From positions 62,001-126,000 of the forward strand of contig CAWKGV010000003.1 of NCBI GenBank assembly GCA_963849305.1: DNA of 64,000 nt, given 5' to 3'. Source of the stretch: CAWKGV01 sp963849305 (GTDB lineage Bacteria; Pseudomonadota; Alphaproteobacteria; Acetobacterales; Acetobacteraceae). Each line of letters begins with the position of its first letter. Position 1 is the stretch's first letter. This document shows positions 16,565 through 25,953 of this stretch, piece by piece. A program made the position numbers and the translations under genes. The notes beneath the pieces were generated by a model. That model made no database searches and was not told the DNA's origin. It saw only the letters and a list, made by a program, of their open reading frames with translations.

Positions 16565-17935
16565 ATGGACGACCACACTCCGGCGGGCGAGGAGCTGCTC
16601 GATCTCGACCGGCGGCGCCTTGTGCATCCGCTGCACCACCCGAACGAACATGCCGCCGCCCGCATCTTCGTGGAAGGCCGTGGCGAAATGCTGCGCGCGG
16701 CCGACGGGCTCGAATACATCGACGGGCTCTCGGGGCTGTGGAATGTCAATGCCGGCCATGGCCGGGCCGAGCTGGCCCAGGCCGCCGCCTCGCAGATGAG
16801 GAAGCTCGCCTTTGCCTCGGCCTATGCCGGAGGCTCCAACGAGCCAGCGATCCGGCTGGCTGACCGTATCGTGGGGCTTGCGTACGAGAACTCGTCGGCG
16901 GTTTATTTCACCACGGGGGGCGCGGAAGCGAACGAGAGCGCGTTCAAGACCGCGCGTTATTTCTGGAAGCGCATGGGCAAGCCGGGGAAGGTGAAGATCA
17001 TCTCCCGGCAGTTCGGCTATCACGGCGTCACGATGGCGGCGATGAGCGCCACCAGTCTGCCCGGCTATCAGACCATGTTCGGCCCGTTGGTGCCGGAGTT
17101 TATTCAGGTGGCGCCCCCTTACCAGTATCGTTGGCCGGGCAATGGCGACGCCGGGATCGGTGCGGCGGAGGCGGTCGAGCAGGCGATCCTAGAGCACGGC
17201 GCGGACAGCGTGGCCGCGGTGATCGCCGAGCCGGTGATGGGGGCGGGCGGGGTTATCGTACCGCCGGCTTCATATTTCCCGCGTCTGCGCCGGGTCTGCG
17301 ACCAGCACGACGTGCTGCTGATCGCCGATGAGGTGATTACCGGGTTCGGGCGCACGGGCCGGTGGTTCGCTCTGGGCCATTGGGGGGTGCAGCCCGATAT
17401 TGTCTCATTCGCCAAGGGTGTGACCAGCGGATATGTCCCGCTGGGCGGCATCATCCTCTCCGAGCGGGTCCATCGCGCGCTGGAGGAAGCGCCAGTGGCG
17501 GAGCGGTACATGCACGCCGCGACCTATTCGGGTCATCCTACCTGCTGCGCGGTTGGGCTCGCCAATATCGAGGTGATCGAGCGCGAGGGCCTGGTGGAGC
17601 GCGCGGGGGTGATGGGGCGGCGGCTGCTGGAGGGGTTAGAGACGTTGCGGGGCTTGCCGGCAGTGGGCGAGGTGCGCGGGCTCGGGATGATGTGCGGGGT
17701 GGAACTGGTCGAAGATCAGGGGACACGCAAGCCGGCGATGGGGCCGGGAGGGCGCGTGGTGGCCGAGGCGGCCAAGCGCGGATTGCTCATCCGCCAGCGC
17801 GGCGGCACGCCTGGATATAACGGTGGGCCGCCGAGCGGGGATTCGCTCTGCATCGCGCCGCCGCTGATGACGCCGGAGGCGACGCTGGATCGGATCGTGC
17901 AGATCGTGGGGGAGGCGATTGCGGCGGCGGGGTAA
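16565..17935 (+). CDS. Class III (omega-type) aminotransferase
   Basis: A 456-residue PLP-dependent enzyme with FTTGGAEANESAFKTAR, FGYHGVTMAAMSATS, IADEVITGFGRTG and the Schiff-base lysine at residue 284 (VSFAKGVTSGYVPLGG). This subgroup includes omega-amino acid:pyruvate and beta-alanine aminotransferases. Length is normal. The neighbours (hydroxyacid dehydrogenase and SAF-domain oxidoreductase) suggest catabolism of an amino or hydroxy acid; the substrate is unknown. Confidence 0.92.
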   Translation: MDDHTPAGEELLDLDRRRLVHPLHHPNEHAAARIFVEGRGEMLRAADGLEYIDGLSGLWNVNAGHGRAELAQAAASQMRKLAFASAYAGGSNEPAIRLADRIVGLAYENSSAVYFTTGGAEANESAFKTARYFWKRMGKPGKVKIISRQFGYHGVTMAAMSATSLPGYQTMFGPLVPEFIQVAPPYQYRWPGNGDAGIGAAEAVEQAILEHGADSVAAVIAEPVMGAGGVIVPPASYFPRLRRVCDQHDVLLIADEVITGFGRTGRWFALGHWGVQPDIVSFAKGVTSGYVPLGGIILSERVHRALEEAPVAERYMHAATYSGHPTCCAVGLANIEVIEREGLVERAGVMGRRLLEGLETLRGLPAVGEVRGLGMMCGVELVEDQGTRKPAMGPGGRVVAEAAKRGLLIRQRGGTPGYNGGPPSGDSLCIAPPLMTPEATLDRIVQIVGEAIAAAG

Positions 17936-17999
17936 GACAACGAGCTCGTAGAGCGACGGTTGCCGCTGAACAGTAGCGTGGGGCCGGCCCGTCCCCGGG

Positions 18000-18030
18000 C
18001 CCCTCCCGCAAGGGCCCGCAAGGGGAGGGG
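18000..18030. terminator. Possible bidirectional hairpin between convergent genes
   Basis: CCCCTCCC (18000-18007) pairs with GGGAGGGG (18023-18030) around a 15-nt loop. It lies between the convergent aminotransferase and oxidoreductase genes. There is no T-run, so this may instead be one of the C/G-rich intergenic palindromes seen elsewhere in the window (for example near 33549). Confidence 0.4.
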
Positions 18031-18051
18031 AGGAGAAGCAACTCGCTTCGG

Positions 18052-19353
18052 TCAGGCGAACTCGCTTTCCATTGCGCGTCGATAGCCGAACGCGTCGTCG
18101 CTCGCATCGACCTCCACATCGTCCCAGGTGACATTGCGGCCCGCAGGCACGTCGCGGACCAGTTTCACACGGTTGGCTAGGCCGATTGGCAGGCCCCCGA
18201 TCTTCAGGCTCGTCTTCGCGGGCAGCAGCTTGCCCCAGACGCAGGCGCCGCCCTCGCCGTCCAGCACCTCGCCGGCACGCAGCGCACGCTTGGCGGTAGC
18301 GACGACATCGGCGCGGAAGCCCGTAGGCGCGCCGGTCGGCTCGCGGCGGAGTGCGGCGGAGAGGATGGAGACGTTCAGTTCGAGCCCAATCAAATGGAAT
18401 GGCCGATACAGCGCGGACACACGCCCGGTCGCGTCGGTAGGCACGCCATATTCATCGAAACAGCGAGCGGTGTATTCGCTGGGTGCCTCGAACACGACGT
18501 ACACGCCCCAGCGTAGGTCGTTGACGACCGGGCTGCCGTCCCGTTGCAGGCTGGAGACCACCTCTACCTGGCCCGCATGATAAAGCGCGCCCTCGTTGCC
18601 AGGGCGCAGCAGTTGCGCGAGTTCGTGCGTACCGCAGGGCGGAAAAGCGAGCCCGTCCGGCGGCGGCGTCAATCCCGTGGCGTTGGCGACCGCCGCCATC
18701 TCGATGCCTGATTTGGTGCCATCGAGGAAGGAGTTGAACATTTGCGGGTTCATCCCGCCGACCCGCGCCTGCTCTTCGGTCAGGCCGTAATAATTCCAGA
18801 CGGTCGCGGGCGTGGAGGTGTGATACCCGGGTAGGTACTTCGTCCCCTTGCCGGCGGCGATCACGGCGAAGCCGCAGGCGCGCGCCCAATCCACTAGCTC
18901 GCAGATGAGCGCGGGCTGGTCGCCGTAAGCGAGCGAATACACCACGCCCGCCCGTTCGGCCTCGCGCGCCAGCTTGGGGCCCGCCAGCACATCGGCCTCC
19001 ACGTTCACCATGACGATGTGCTTGCCCTCGGCAATGGCGCGGCGCGCGTGGGCAATGCCTGCCGGCGCGTGGCCGGTGGCTTCGACCACCACTTCGACGC
19101 CAGGGGCGGCGATCGCCGCCCGGGAGTCATCGGTGAAAATTGTGGCGGCGATGCGCTGCTCGGGCCAGCCGACGCGCCGGCACGCTTCGCGCGCGCGGTC
19201 GGGGGCGAGGTCGGCGATGACCGCGACCTCGATCCCCGGCGTACTCGGCACTTGAGCGAGGAACATCGAGCCGAACTTGCCGGCGCCAATCAGGGCCACG
19301 CTCACCGGCCGGTCGGCTTCGAGGCGCTTCGCAAGCAGGCGATGCAGGTTCAT
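18052..19353 (-). CDS. NAD(P)-dependent oxidoreductase with SAF domain (homoserine-dehydrogenase-like)
   Basis: A 433-residue protein. The Rossmann motif GAGKFGSMF lies near residues 23-31. The middle resembles the homoserine dehydrogenase NAD domain (VVVEATGHAPAG, HIVMVNVEADVLAGP). A C-terminal SAF-like domain (RALRAGEVLDGEGG, then LVRDVPAGRNVTWDDV) follows. The start at 19353 is where family sequence begins. The substrate is not known; such proteins often occur with sugar- or hydroxy-acid catabolic genes. It converges on the aminotransferase and is divergent from the molybdenum hydroxylase genes. Confidence 0.85.
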   Translation of the reverse strand: MNLHRLLAKRLEADRPVSVALIGAGKFGSMFLAQVPSTPGIEVAVIADLAPDRAREACRRVGWPEQRIAATIFTDDSRAAIAAPGVEVVVEATGHAPAGIAHARRAIAEGKHIVMVNVEADVLAGPKLAREAERAGVVYSLAYGDQPALICELVDWARACGFAVIAAGKGTKYLPGYHTSTPATVWNYYGLTEEQARVGGMNPQMFNSFLDGTKSGIEMAAVANATGLTPPPDGLAFPPCGTHELAQLLRPGNEGALYHAGQVEVVSSLQRDGSPVVNDLRWGVYVVFEAPSEYTARCFDEYGVPTDATGRVSALYRPFHLIGLELNVSILSAALRREPTGAPTGFRADVVATAKRALRAGEVLDGEGGACVWGKLLPAKTSLKIGGLPIGLANRVKLVRDVPAGRNVTWDDVEVDASDDAFGYRRAMESEFA

Positions 19354-19433
19354 GGCGCGGGCCCTTCCGTTGCCGGGGGTTTCGTGGCCCATTGTTAGGC
19401 GGAGACGCACCCAGACAGAAGGAGGTGATTGGG

Positions 19434-19931
19434 ATGGCAGGCGCTGTGGCAATCGGAGCGGGGCGCGTGAGCATCGTCTTCGAGGTCAACGGGCGCGCCG
19501 TGCACGTAACGGCGCTGGAAACGACGCCGCTGCTCGACGTGCTGCGCAACGAGCTGAATTTGAAGGGTACGCGCTACGGCTGCGGGCTGGAGCAGTGCGG
19601 GAGTTGCATGGTGCTGCTCGATGGCGAGCCGGTGTTCTCCTGCGGGCGCGAGGTCGGCACCGTATCCGGCCGGCGGGTCACGACCATTGAGGCATTGACC
19701 ACGCACCCGTTGCACCGGGCGTTTCTCGATGAGCAGGCGGGGCAATGCGGCTACTGTCTGTCCGGCATCATCGTCAGCGCCAAGGCGCTGCTCGACCACC
19801 AGCCGAATCCCACCCGCGCCGACATTGTCGCCGCGTTGGACACGCATTTGTGCCGATGCGGCACCCATCAGCGCATCATCCGAGCGGTGGAGCGCGCCGC
19901 GATGCGCCTGCGGGGAGGAGCCGCCGCGTGA
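19434..19931 (+). CDS. 2Fe-2S subunit of a molybdenum hydroxylase (isoquinoline 1-oxidoreductase alpha type)
   Basis: A 165-residue protein with two [2Fe-2S] sites: the plant-ferredoxin type (GCGLEQCGSCMVLLDGE) and the C-terminal four-helix type (QCGYCLSGI and HLCRCGTHQRI). It passes electrons from the Mo cofactor. The ATG at 19434 has an excellent GGAGGTGATT upstream. The stop overlaps the GTG of the large subunit. Confidence 0.92.
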   Translation: MAGAVAIGAGRVSIVFEVNGRAVHVTALETTPLLDVLRNELNLKGTRYGCGLEQCGSCMVLLDGEPVFSCGREVGTVSGRRVTTIEALTTHPLHRAFLDEQAGQCGYCLSGIIVSAKALLDHQPNPTRADIVAALDTHLCRCGTHQRIIRAVERAAMRLRGGAAA

Positions 19932-22039
19932 GCGAGATCGTGCTGCCGCAGTCGGTTGCGAATAACCCGAGGCTCGACCGGTGGCTCAGGTTCGACCCAG
20001 ATCGCACGGTGCGGCTCGCGGTCGGCAAGGTGGAGATCGGCCAAGGCGTAATCACCGCGCTCACCCAGATCGCGGCCGAGGAGCTGGATGTCGCGGTTGA
20101 TTGCATCCGTATCGTCGCGGGCGACACCGATAACGCGCCCGATGAGGGCTCGACCAGCAGCAGTTTGTCGATCGAGGTGTCGGGCGCCTCGGTGCGGCTC
20201 GTCTCCGCCGAGGTGCGCGCGCGCGTGCTCGACCGGCTGGCGCAGCGATTGAACTGCGGGCGCGAGGAGCTTTCGGTCGAGCGCGGCGCGTTCCTGCGCG
20301 CCGGCGCGCCCATCGGGCAGGATTACTGGAGCTTCGCGCCCGAGGTCGATCTGGCGCGGGACGCGACAGGGACGGCACCGCGCAAGCCTCACACGCGGTA
20401 TAACGTGGTCGGCCGTGACGTGCCCCGGCTTGATCTGCCGGCGAAGATCTCGGGCGCGGCCTTTATCCACGACATGGTCCGCCCCGGAATGCTGCACGCG
20501 CGCATGGTGCGCCAGCCCGCTCGCGGTGCGCGACTTGCAGCACTCGATGAGGTGGCGATCCGGCGTGCCGCGAAGAGCAATTTTCAGATCGTGCGGTTCG
20601 GCGATTTCGTCGCGCTGCTGAGCGATGACGAGACCGTGGCGCAGCGCGCGGCCGTGGTGGCGCCGGCGCACGCGCGCTGGGAGCATGTGCGGCGGATCGC
20701 GCCGGGCGAGCAGGAGGCGGTCTCACTGGTCGGCCTGCCGTCCAACGATCGCGTCTTGGGCGCGCCGCTGCCTGCGCGGGATGGGAACGTGGTTCAGGCC
20801 ACTTATTCGCGGCCCTACATCGCGCACGCTTCAATCGCGCCGTCCTGCGCGCTCGCGGAACTCCGTGACGGGCATCTCACGGTCTGGACGCACTCGCAGG
20901 CGGTTTATCCGCTACGCAACTCGCTTTCCACCGTGCTCGGCCGCGCGCCCGACACCATCTCCGTGCGTCATGCCCAGGGCGCCGGTTGTTACGGGCACAA
21001 CGGCGCCGACGACGCGGCGCTGGATGCGGCGCTGATCGCCGAGCGCGTGCCGGGGCGCTGCATCCGCGTGCAGTGGCGGCGTGAGGAGGAGTTCGGCTTC
21101 GAGCCGGTCGGCACGGCACAGGTGGTGACCATCCGCGCCGCCCTCGATGCGCAGGGGCGGCCGGTGGACTGGACAGCGGAGATTTGGGCCGGCTCGCATG
21201 TGCAACGCCCGGCGATGGGCGGCAACATGCTGGCGCACGAAGCCCTGCCTACGCCTGCGCCGGAGCCGCGCCCGAGCGATCCGCCGGAGGCGAACGGCGG
21301 CGGTGGAACACGCAATGCCGTGCCGATGTACGACATCGCGGCGAAACGGATCATTCATCATCTGGTGGGCCGGACGCCGGTACGCACGTCGGCGCTACGC
21401 GGGCTTGGGGCGCTGCCGAACGTGTTCGCGCTGGAGTGCTTCATCGACGAGCTGGCCGCGCGCATCGGCTCAGACCCGGTGGCATATCGGCTGGCGATTC
21501 TCCCCAACCCGCGTGCCTGCCGCGTGATCGAAACGGTTGCCGAGCGCTCCGGGTGGTCGGGGCGCGGGCCGGCAGGGGTGGGCAGAGGCCTCGGGATCGG
21601 CTTCGCCCAATACAAGAACCGCTCAGCCTACGCGGCCGTGGTCGTAGAGGTCGAGGTGGATCGGGAGGTGCGGCTGAAGCGGGTTTGGTGCGTGGCGGAT
21701 GCCGGCCTAGTCATCAGCCCCGATGGCGCGCGCAACCAGCTTGAAGGCGGCATCCTGCAAGCGGCCAGCTTCACGCTTAAGGAGCAGGTGAGCTTCGGCG
21801 AGGAAGGTATCAGCTCGCTCGACTGGAGCAGTTATCCGATCCTGCGCTTCAGCGAGGTACCCGAGATCATGACGGAGCTGATCGAGTTGCCGGGCGAGCC
21901 CTCGCTCGGCATGGGCGAATGCACGATCGGCCCGACGGCGGCGGCGATCGGCAACGCGGTGGCCCATGCCCTCGGGGCACGTATCCGGGACATGCCCTTC
22001 ACGCGCGAGCGCATCGCGGCGGCGCTGGTGCGGGGCTGA
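19928..22039 (+). CDS. Molybdopterin-binding large subunit of a molybdenum hydroxylase (isoquinoline 1-oxidoreductase beta type)
   Basis: A 703-residue protein beginning SEIVLPQSVANNPRLDRW at a GTG overlapping the previous stop. Motifs: VGKVEIGQGVITALTQIAAEEL, GDTDNAPDEGSTSSS, GAGCYGHNGADDAA and, near the C-terminus, LGMGECTIGPTAAAIGNA with the probable catalytic Glu. These enzymes hydroxylate N-heterocycles or oxidise aldehydes. No separate FAD subunit is adjacent, as in the IorAB type. The region after it to 22332 has no gene. Confidence 0.92.
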   Translation: MSEIVLPQSVANNPRLDRWLRFDPDRTVRLAVGKVEIGQGVITALTQIAAEELDVAVDCIRIVAGDTDNAPDEGSTSSSLSIEVSGASVRLVSAEVRARVLDRLAQRLNCGREELSVERGAFLRAGAPIGQDYWSFAPEVDLARDATGTAPRKPHTRYNVVGRDVPRLDLPAKISGAAFIHDMVRPGMLHARMVRQPARGARLAALDEVAIRRAAKSNFQIVRFGDFVALLSDDETVAQRAAVVAPAHARWEHVRRIAPGEQEAVSLVGLPSNDRVLGAPLPARDGNVVQATYSRPYIAHASIAPSCALAELRDGHLTVWTHSQAVYPLRNSLSTVLGRAPDTISVRHAQGAGCYGHNGADDAALDAALIAERVPGRCIRVQWRREEEFGFEPVGTAQVVTIRAALDAQGRPVDWTAEIWAGSHVQRPAMGGNMLAHEALPTPAPEPRPSDPPEANGGGGTRNAVPMYDIAAKRIIHHLVGRTPVRTSALRGLGALPNVFALECFIDELAARIGSDPVAYRLAILPNPRACRVIETVAERSGWSGRGPAGVGRGLGIGFAQYKNRSAYAAVVVEVEVDREVRLKRVWCVADAGLVISPDGARNQLEGGILQAASFTLKEQVSFGEEGISSLDWSSYPILRFSEVPEIMTELIELPGEPSLGMGECTIGPTAAAIGNAVAHALGARIRDMPFTRERIAAALVRG

Positions 22040-22131
22040 GTAATCGGGCATCAGCCGCGCCGTGGGGTCTGACACCCATGATTGGGTGGACGCTACCAGA
22101 TGGTCCGTGGCGGGCGACGACGATCGGCCTT

Positions 22132-22154
22132 CAGGTCTCGTTTAATGAGACCTG
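22132..22154. repeat. Palindrome CAGGTCTC/GAGACCTG
   Basis: CAGGTCTC at 22132-22139 and GAGACCTG at 22147-22154 flank GTTTAAT. It lies between the molybdenum hydroxylase and the IS630 remnant. A related GTCTCGTT/AACGAGAC palindrome occurs at 59568-59605, so the two may be members of a dispersed repeat family. It may also act as a terminator hairpin. Confidence 0.5.
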
Positions 22155-22332
22155 TGCGCGGGAGCGATAACCGTTGGTAAGAGGGAGGTTTTCCGCGGGG
22201 AGCGGCGTTGTCGGGTCGGCTTGTTCTCGATATAATACCAACCCGCTTGGGCTTTGGCTCTCTTGGGATTCCCAGCCGCGTCCGGCTCTGATTCGATGGC
22301 CGCCAGGGGCGATTCGCATGAGCGGGGCAAGG

Positions 22333-22835
22333 ATGGGCGCGGCGGTGACGATCACGCGGATGGAGCACACGGCGGCTGAGCTTCGTGCGATGGCTGGCAA
22401 GTGTCGCGATGGAGCGCAGGTTCGCAGACTACTGGCCGTCGCGATGGTGCTAGAAGGCTGCGCGCGCACCGAGGCGACGGAGCAGAACGGCATGAACCGG
22501 CAAACGCCGCGCGACTGGGTTCATCGCTACAATAGCGCCGGGGTTGATGGGCTGAAGTCGCGGAGTAGCCCAGGCCCCACGCCGGCCCTGACCGCGGGAC
22601 AAATGGCGGAGCTGAAGGCGCTGGTCATCAAGGGGCCTGATCTGGAGACCCACAAGGTGGTGCGATGGCGTTGTCTGGATCTACGAAGAGGTCGCACGCC
22701 GCTTCAACGTGACGGTGCATGAAAGCACCATCGGCAAGTGGCTGCGTCAACTCGATCTGACCCGACTGCGACCACGCCCATTCCACCCGAAGAAGGATGC
22801 CGCGGCCGAGGTGGCGTTTCCGCGGGTCGCGCGAA
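22333..22835 (+). mobile_element. IS630-family transposase remnant (frameshifted, truncated)
   Basis: The N-terminal helix-turn-helix part of an IS630 transposase is readable from the ATG at 22333: MGAAVTITRMEH, AQVRRLLAVAMVLEG, RDWVHRYNSAGVDGLKSR. The frame is lost around 22685-22690 (one extra base in LDLR/EVARRF) and resumes as NVTVHESTIGKWLRQL, then PFHPKKDAAAE. Similarity ends near 22835, so the DDE catalytic domain is missing. No terminal inverted repeats were found. Confidence 0.8.
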
Positions 22836-22839
22836 GCTC

Positions 22840-24444
22840 TGAACGAGAACCTGGTCGAGACCATTCTGCCGTTTCGCATCCTGGACTTCCGCCAGACCCC
22901 GGACCCGAAGCGCGGCGGCGATCGAGCCGAGGGTATCGACCCTCGGGGGTTCTGCGGGATGGAGTTCCTACTACTGCGTTCACATCGCGAGGGGGAGCAC
23001 GACGAGGAAGAAGATGAAGCTGCCGGCACTGGCCGAATCGCGGTCGCCACGATCAGGAGCCGGGATTTGGGCAACATCGAGATTTCTGCCATTCGCCTCA
23101 AACGCAAGCTACCGGGTTGGCTCAGCGGTTCGAACAACCGAGTGTTTCATGCCGTCAACGGGGCAGGTCCAGTTCAAGCAGACCCGCGGCTATTTGTCGC
23201 AGACATGCGGCTTTCCGGCGCTGAAGGATCGGGTCGTCATTATCATCGATGCAAGCGACCTCACTTTTGAGGCACACAACGAAGTATGGAAGGGCGACCG
23301 TGAGCATGTTCGCGATACAATCGTCGGCGAGCGTTACAAGGATGCAGTCACTGCGGCGATCAAGGAATCGAAGGCCCTTGAGGAGCTGCAGAACGACATA
23401 GCTTTGGAACTAGAGCAGGCAGCGAAATCTCAGCGCGATTACTTGTTTCAGAAGTTAGTTGATGCGGACCGTAACCTGGCGATGCTCCTGACCAACCGCG
23501 ATCCGGTGATTACTCTCCCCTCGGGAGGGGGTAGCGGGAGCGGCAGCAGCTCCGGGCAGGGTGAATTTGCCGGCAAGTTCAGTCCGACCTTCGTCAAATT
23601 CGAGGAAAGGGTGCGGGAAAACGGCTTTGCTCTACCTATAAGCCGCACCCGCCCCATCGTCGCCCGCACGGATGCCGAGAACGGCTATCTGCAACGCAGT
23701 GATAATAAGGGCCGGCTACTCATTGAGGAGATGATCTACGATCGCTTTGGCATTCGTGCGCAGCTTCACAATGGCCGCCTGACCATCTTCCTTAATCCGA
23801 TCGAGGGTGCGCTCAAGGTCGGGGACACTATCGTGCTGAAACTCGGCTTACACGACGATGCTATGCCGCAACCCGTTTCCGATAGGGTGACTTTGCGTAT
23901 GGTTGCGGAAGAAAGGGATCAAAAGAAGGGGGTAGAGACGACTGCTCAGCACAAGTCGGCCGCGAAAGGCGGCAAAGAGGGCGAAGGCCCCCCAGCCCCG
24001 ATACACGGATTACCGCCGTACGTGCTGCTCACCAGAGACGGACATAAGGTGGGCGACACCGATACCCAACCCTGCCTGAAGGCTTTACAGAACTCGATGG
24101 CGGTCTCATCCAAGACCTCGGCGAGAGTGGCACCCTTTATAAAGATTAACTACGACAACGCGTATCATCTCACGTACCGCATGGGGGCACGAGGCGATAT
24201 TGCGCGCGATGTCGTAACGGAGAAATACATCCTTGGTATGCGCATTCTGATGCTTGGCTACGAACATGCCTTGCGTTCTATCGCTGAGCGGAAGGGCGGA
24301 CAGCTCAACGGCATGGCGGAGTTCCAGGATGAATTCCGCCGCATGGCCGCACGCGGCGCCGCTGCAACCGTGCTGGCGCTGGCCGAGAATCTGCCGAAGA
24401 TCGTGGACAAGTCGTCGGTCACAGCGAGCCAGGATGTCGAATGA
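22840..24444 (+). pseudogene. Truncated, frameshifted gene for a large protein of unknown function
   Basis: From about 22840 one frame reads protein-like sequence (GIDPRGFCGMEFLLLRSHRE, then KLPGWLSGSNNRVFHAVNG). At the run of four G at 23160-23163 it passes to the next frame, which continues QVQFKQTRGYLSQTCGFP, DRVVIIIDASDLTFEAHNE and on to a stop at 24442-24444. Removing one G rejoins them. The combined C-terminal part is about 530 residues with a helical central region and a Gly/Ser linker near 23520. The 5' end is abutted by the IS630 remnant and has no start. Lower G+C than its neighbours suggests an acquired gene. No family is recognised. Confidence 0.6.
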
Positions 24445-24515
24445 GCCATAACCACCGCAGCCGGGTTGGCCCGCTGGCGCCGGCACTTCCTGTTGGCTGC
24501 TGCCGTACCCCGATA

Positions 24516-25580
24516 TCAATTCAGCCGCAAGCCGATGATGTGGCTCGGGTCGGGCGCGATCTCGCCGCGCTCCACGCGCTTGACGATATCGGTCAAGACG
24601 GCGTTGGCGGGGGTGGCGATGCCGACCTCCTCGCCCTTGCGCACCACCAGGCCATTGAGGAACTCGATCTCGGTGCGCCGGCCCTTGACCATGTCCTGGC
24701 CCATCGACGGCCGGTGCTCGCCGCCGCCCGGCTTGCGCGTCTCGGCCAGACGGTGCTGGTCGAACGCGCGCGCGGCCTCGGGGTCGCCCTCGCCGGCCCG
24801 GGCGATCACCTCGGGATCGAGATGATGGATCTCCTCCAACTGATAGCCGAGCGCCTCGCCGACGCGGATCGCCTCGGAGCCGAGCCGGGCCGAGAACCGC
24901 CGGATCATGTCGTTCGAGATCATTTCTCGGGAGACCATGCCGGTGCAGGCCGAAAGCCCGTTGCCCATGACGTTCGTCACCAGCTTCGACCAGCGTTCGC
25001 CCCAGAGATTGGTCGTGACCATCGCGCCGTCGGCGTAATCGACCAGGCGGCAGACCTCGCGCGCGCGCTCGGTGATGCGGCCATGCACCTCGCCCGCGCG
25101 AAAGACGGTATGGCCCTTGCCGCGGCTCTTGCCGGCCGCGCGGCGCACATGGCCCGGCTCGCACAGATCGACGGTGATCGAGCTGGCGATGCAGCCCACC
25201 GTCCGGCCCCATCCGACAATCCCGGCGATCGTTTCCTCGTTCATGCAGTTCTGCAACGAGACGATGAAACCGTTCGGTCCCAGGTACTGCGCGATCATCT
25301 TCGCCGCCCAGCCGGTGTCGTAGGACTTCATGCAGACGAATGCGATATCGACCGGCTGCTCCTTGCTGAGCTGCTGCACGTCGGTCAGGTGCAGCGCGCG
25401 CACCGGCACGGTGAACTCCTCGCCGGTCAGATGCGAGATGCGCAGGCCCTTGGCGCGCATGGTCTCGACATGGGCGGGCCACGGATCGACGAAGATCACG
25501 TCCTCGCCGGCCTGCACCATATGCGCCCCGGCATAACCGCCGACCGCGCCGGCCCCCACGATGGCGATCCTGGAACCCAT
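24516..25580 (-). CDS. Ketopantoate reductase family protein
   Basis: A 354-residue protein with an N-terminal GAGAVGGYAGA dinucleotide motif, VCMKSYDT, SLQNCMNEE and the catalytic-type helix WSKLVTNVMGNGLSA with Lys and Asn. The C-terminal part holds PSMGQDMVKGRRTEIEFLNG, usual for the family. It reduces a 2-keto acid such as ketopantoate; the length is longer than PanE (about 300), so the true substrate may differ. The ATG at 25580 has a GAGGGGAGG upstream. Confidence 0.85.
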   Translation of the reverse strand: MGSRIAIVGAGAVGGYAGAHMVQAGEDVIFVDPWPAHVETMRAKGLRISHLTGEEFTVPVRALHLTDVQQLSKEQPVDIAFVCMKSYDTGWAAKMIAQYLGPNGFIVSLQNCMNEETIAGIVGWGRTVGCIASSITVDLCEPGHVRRAAGKSRGKGHTVFRAGEVHGRITERAREVCRLVDYADGAMVTTNLWGERWSKLVTNVMGNGLSACTGMVSREMISNDMIRRFSARLGSEAIRVGEALGYQLEEIHHLDPEVIARAGEGDPEAARAFDQHRLAETRKPGGGEHRPSMGQDMVKGRRTEIEFLNGLVVRKGEEVGIATPANAVLTDIVKRVERGEIAPDPSHIIGLRLN

Positions 25581-25953
25581 GCGCGTCCTCCCCTCAGCTG
25601 CACGATCAAAGCGACCGCGGAGCCGTTCGGTCAAGCGCCGGTGCCGGCCAACTCCATGACCTGAACGGCGAGCCACTCGTCCTAGCCTTCCGGCACAGCC
25701 GGTTATCTGCCGTCACCAGAGCGCGGCCGGTTGCCTCGGTGCCCGGTTCCTCACGCGAGCCATCCGGCCCACTCTCGCTTCAGGAGCTGTGGCGGTAAGG
25801 ACTCGCGCGACCAATGTGAGTTTCCGCTATACCGAGTACTATGCGGTGGCACTGGTCGGCCCTGATGATCGTGCAGGGGCGGGTGCAGCGACGGCGGGGC
25901 AGCGCGGGCGCGGTTCGACTGCAACATGCCTGAGCGGAGCGATAGGGGTGTCG
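25581..25953. other. Gap with no supported gene
   Basis: A 373-bp region between divergent genes. It presumably contains both promoters. Short frames are present but none has a good ribosome-binding site or recognisable sequence. No hairpin stands out. Confidence 0.4.
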
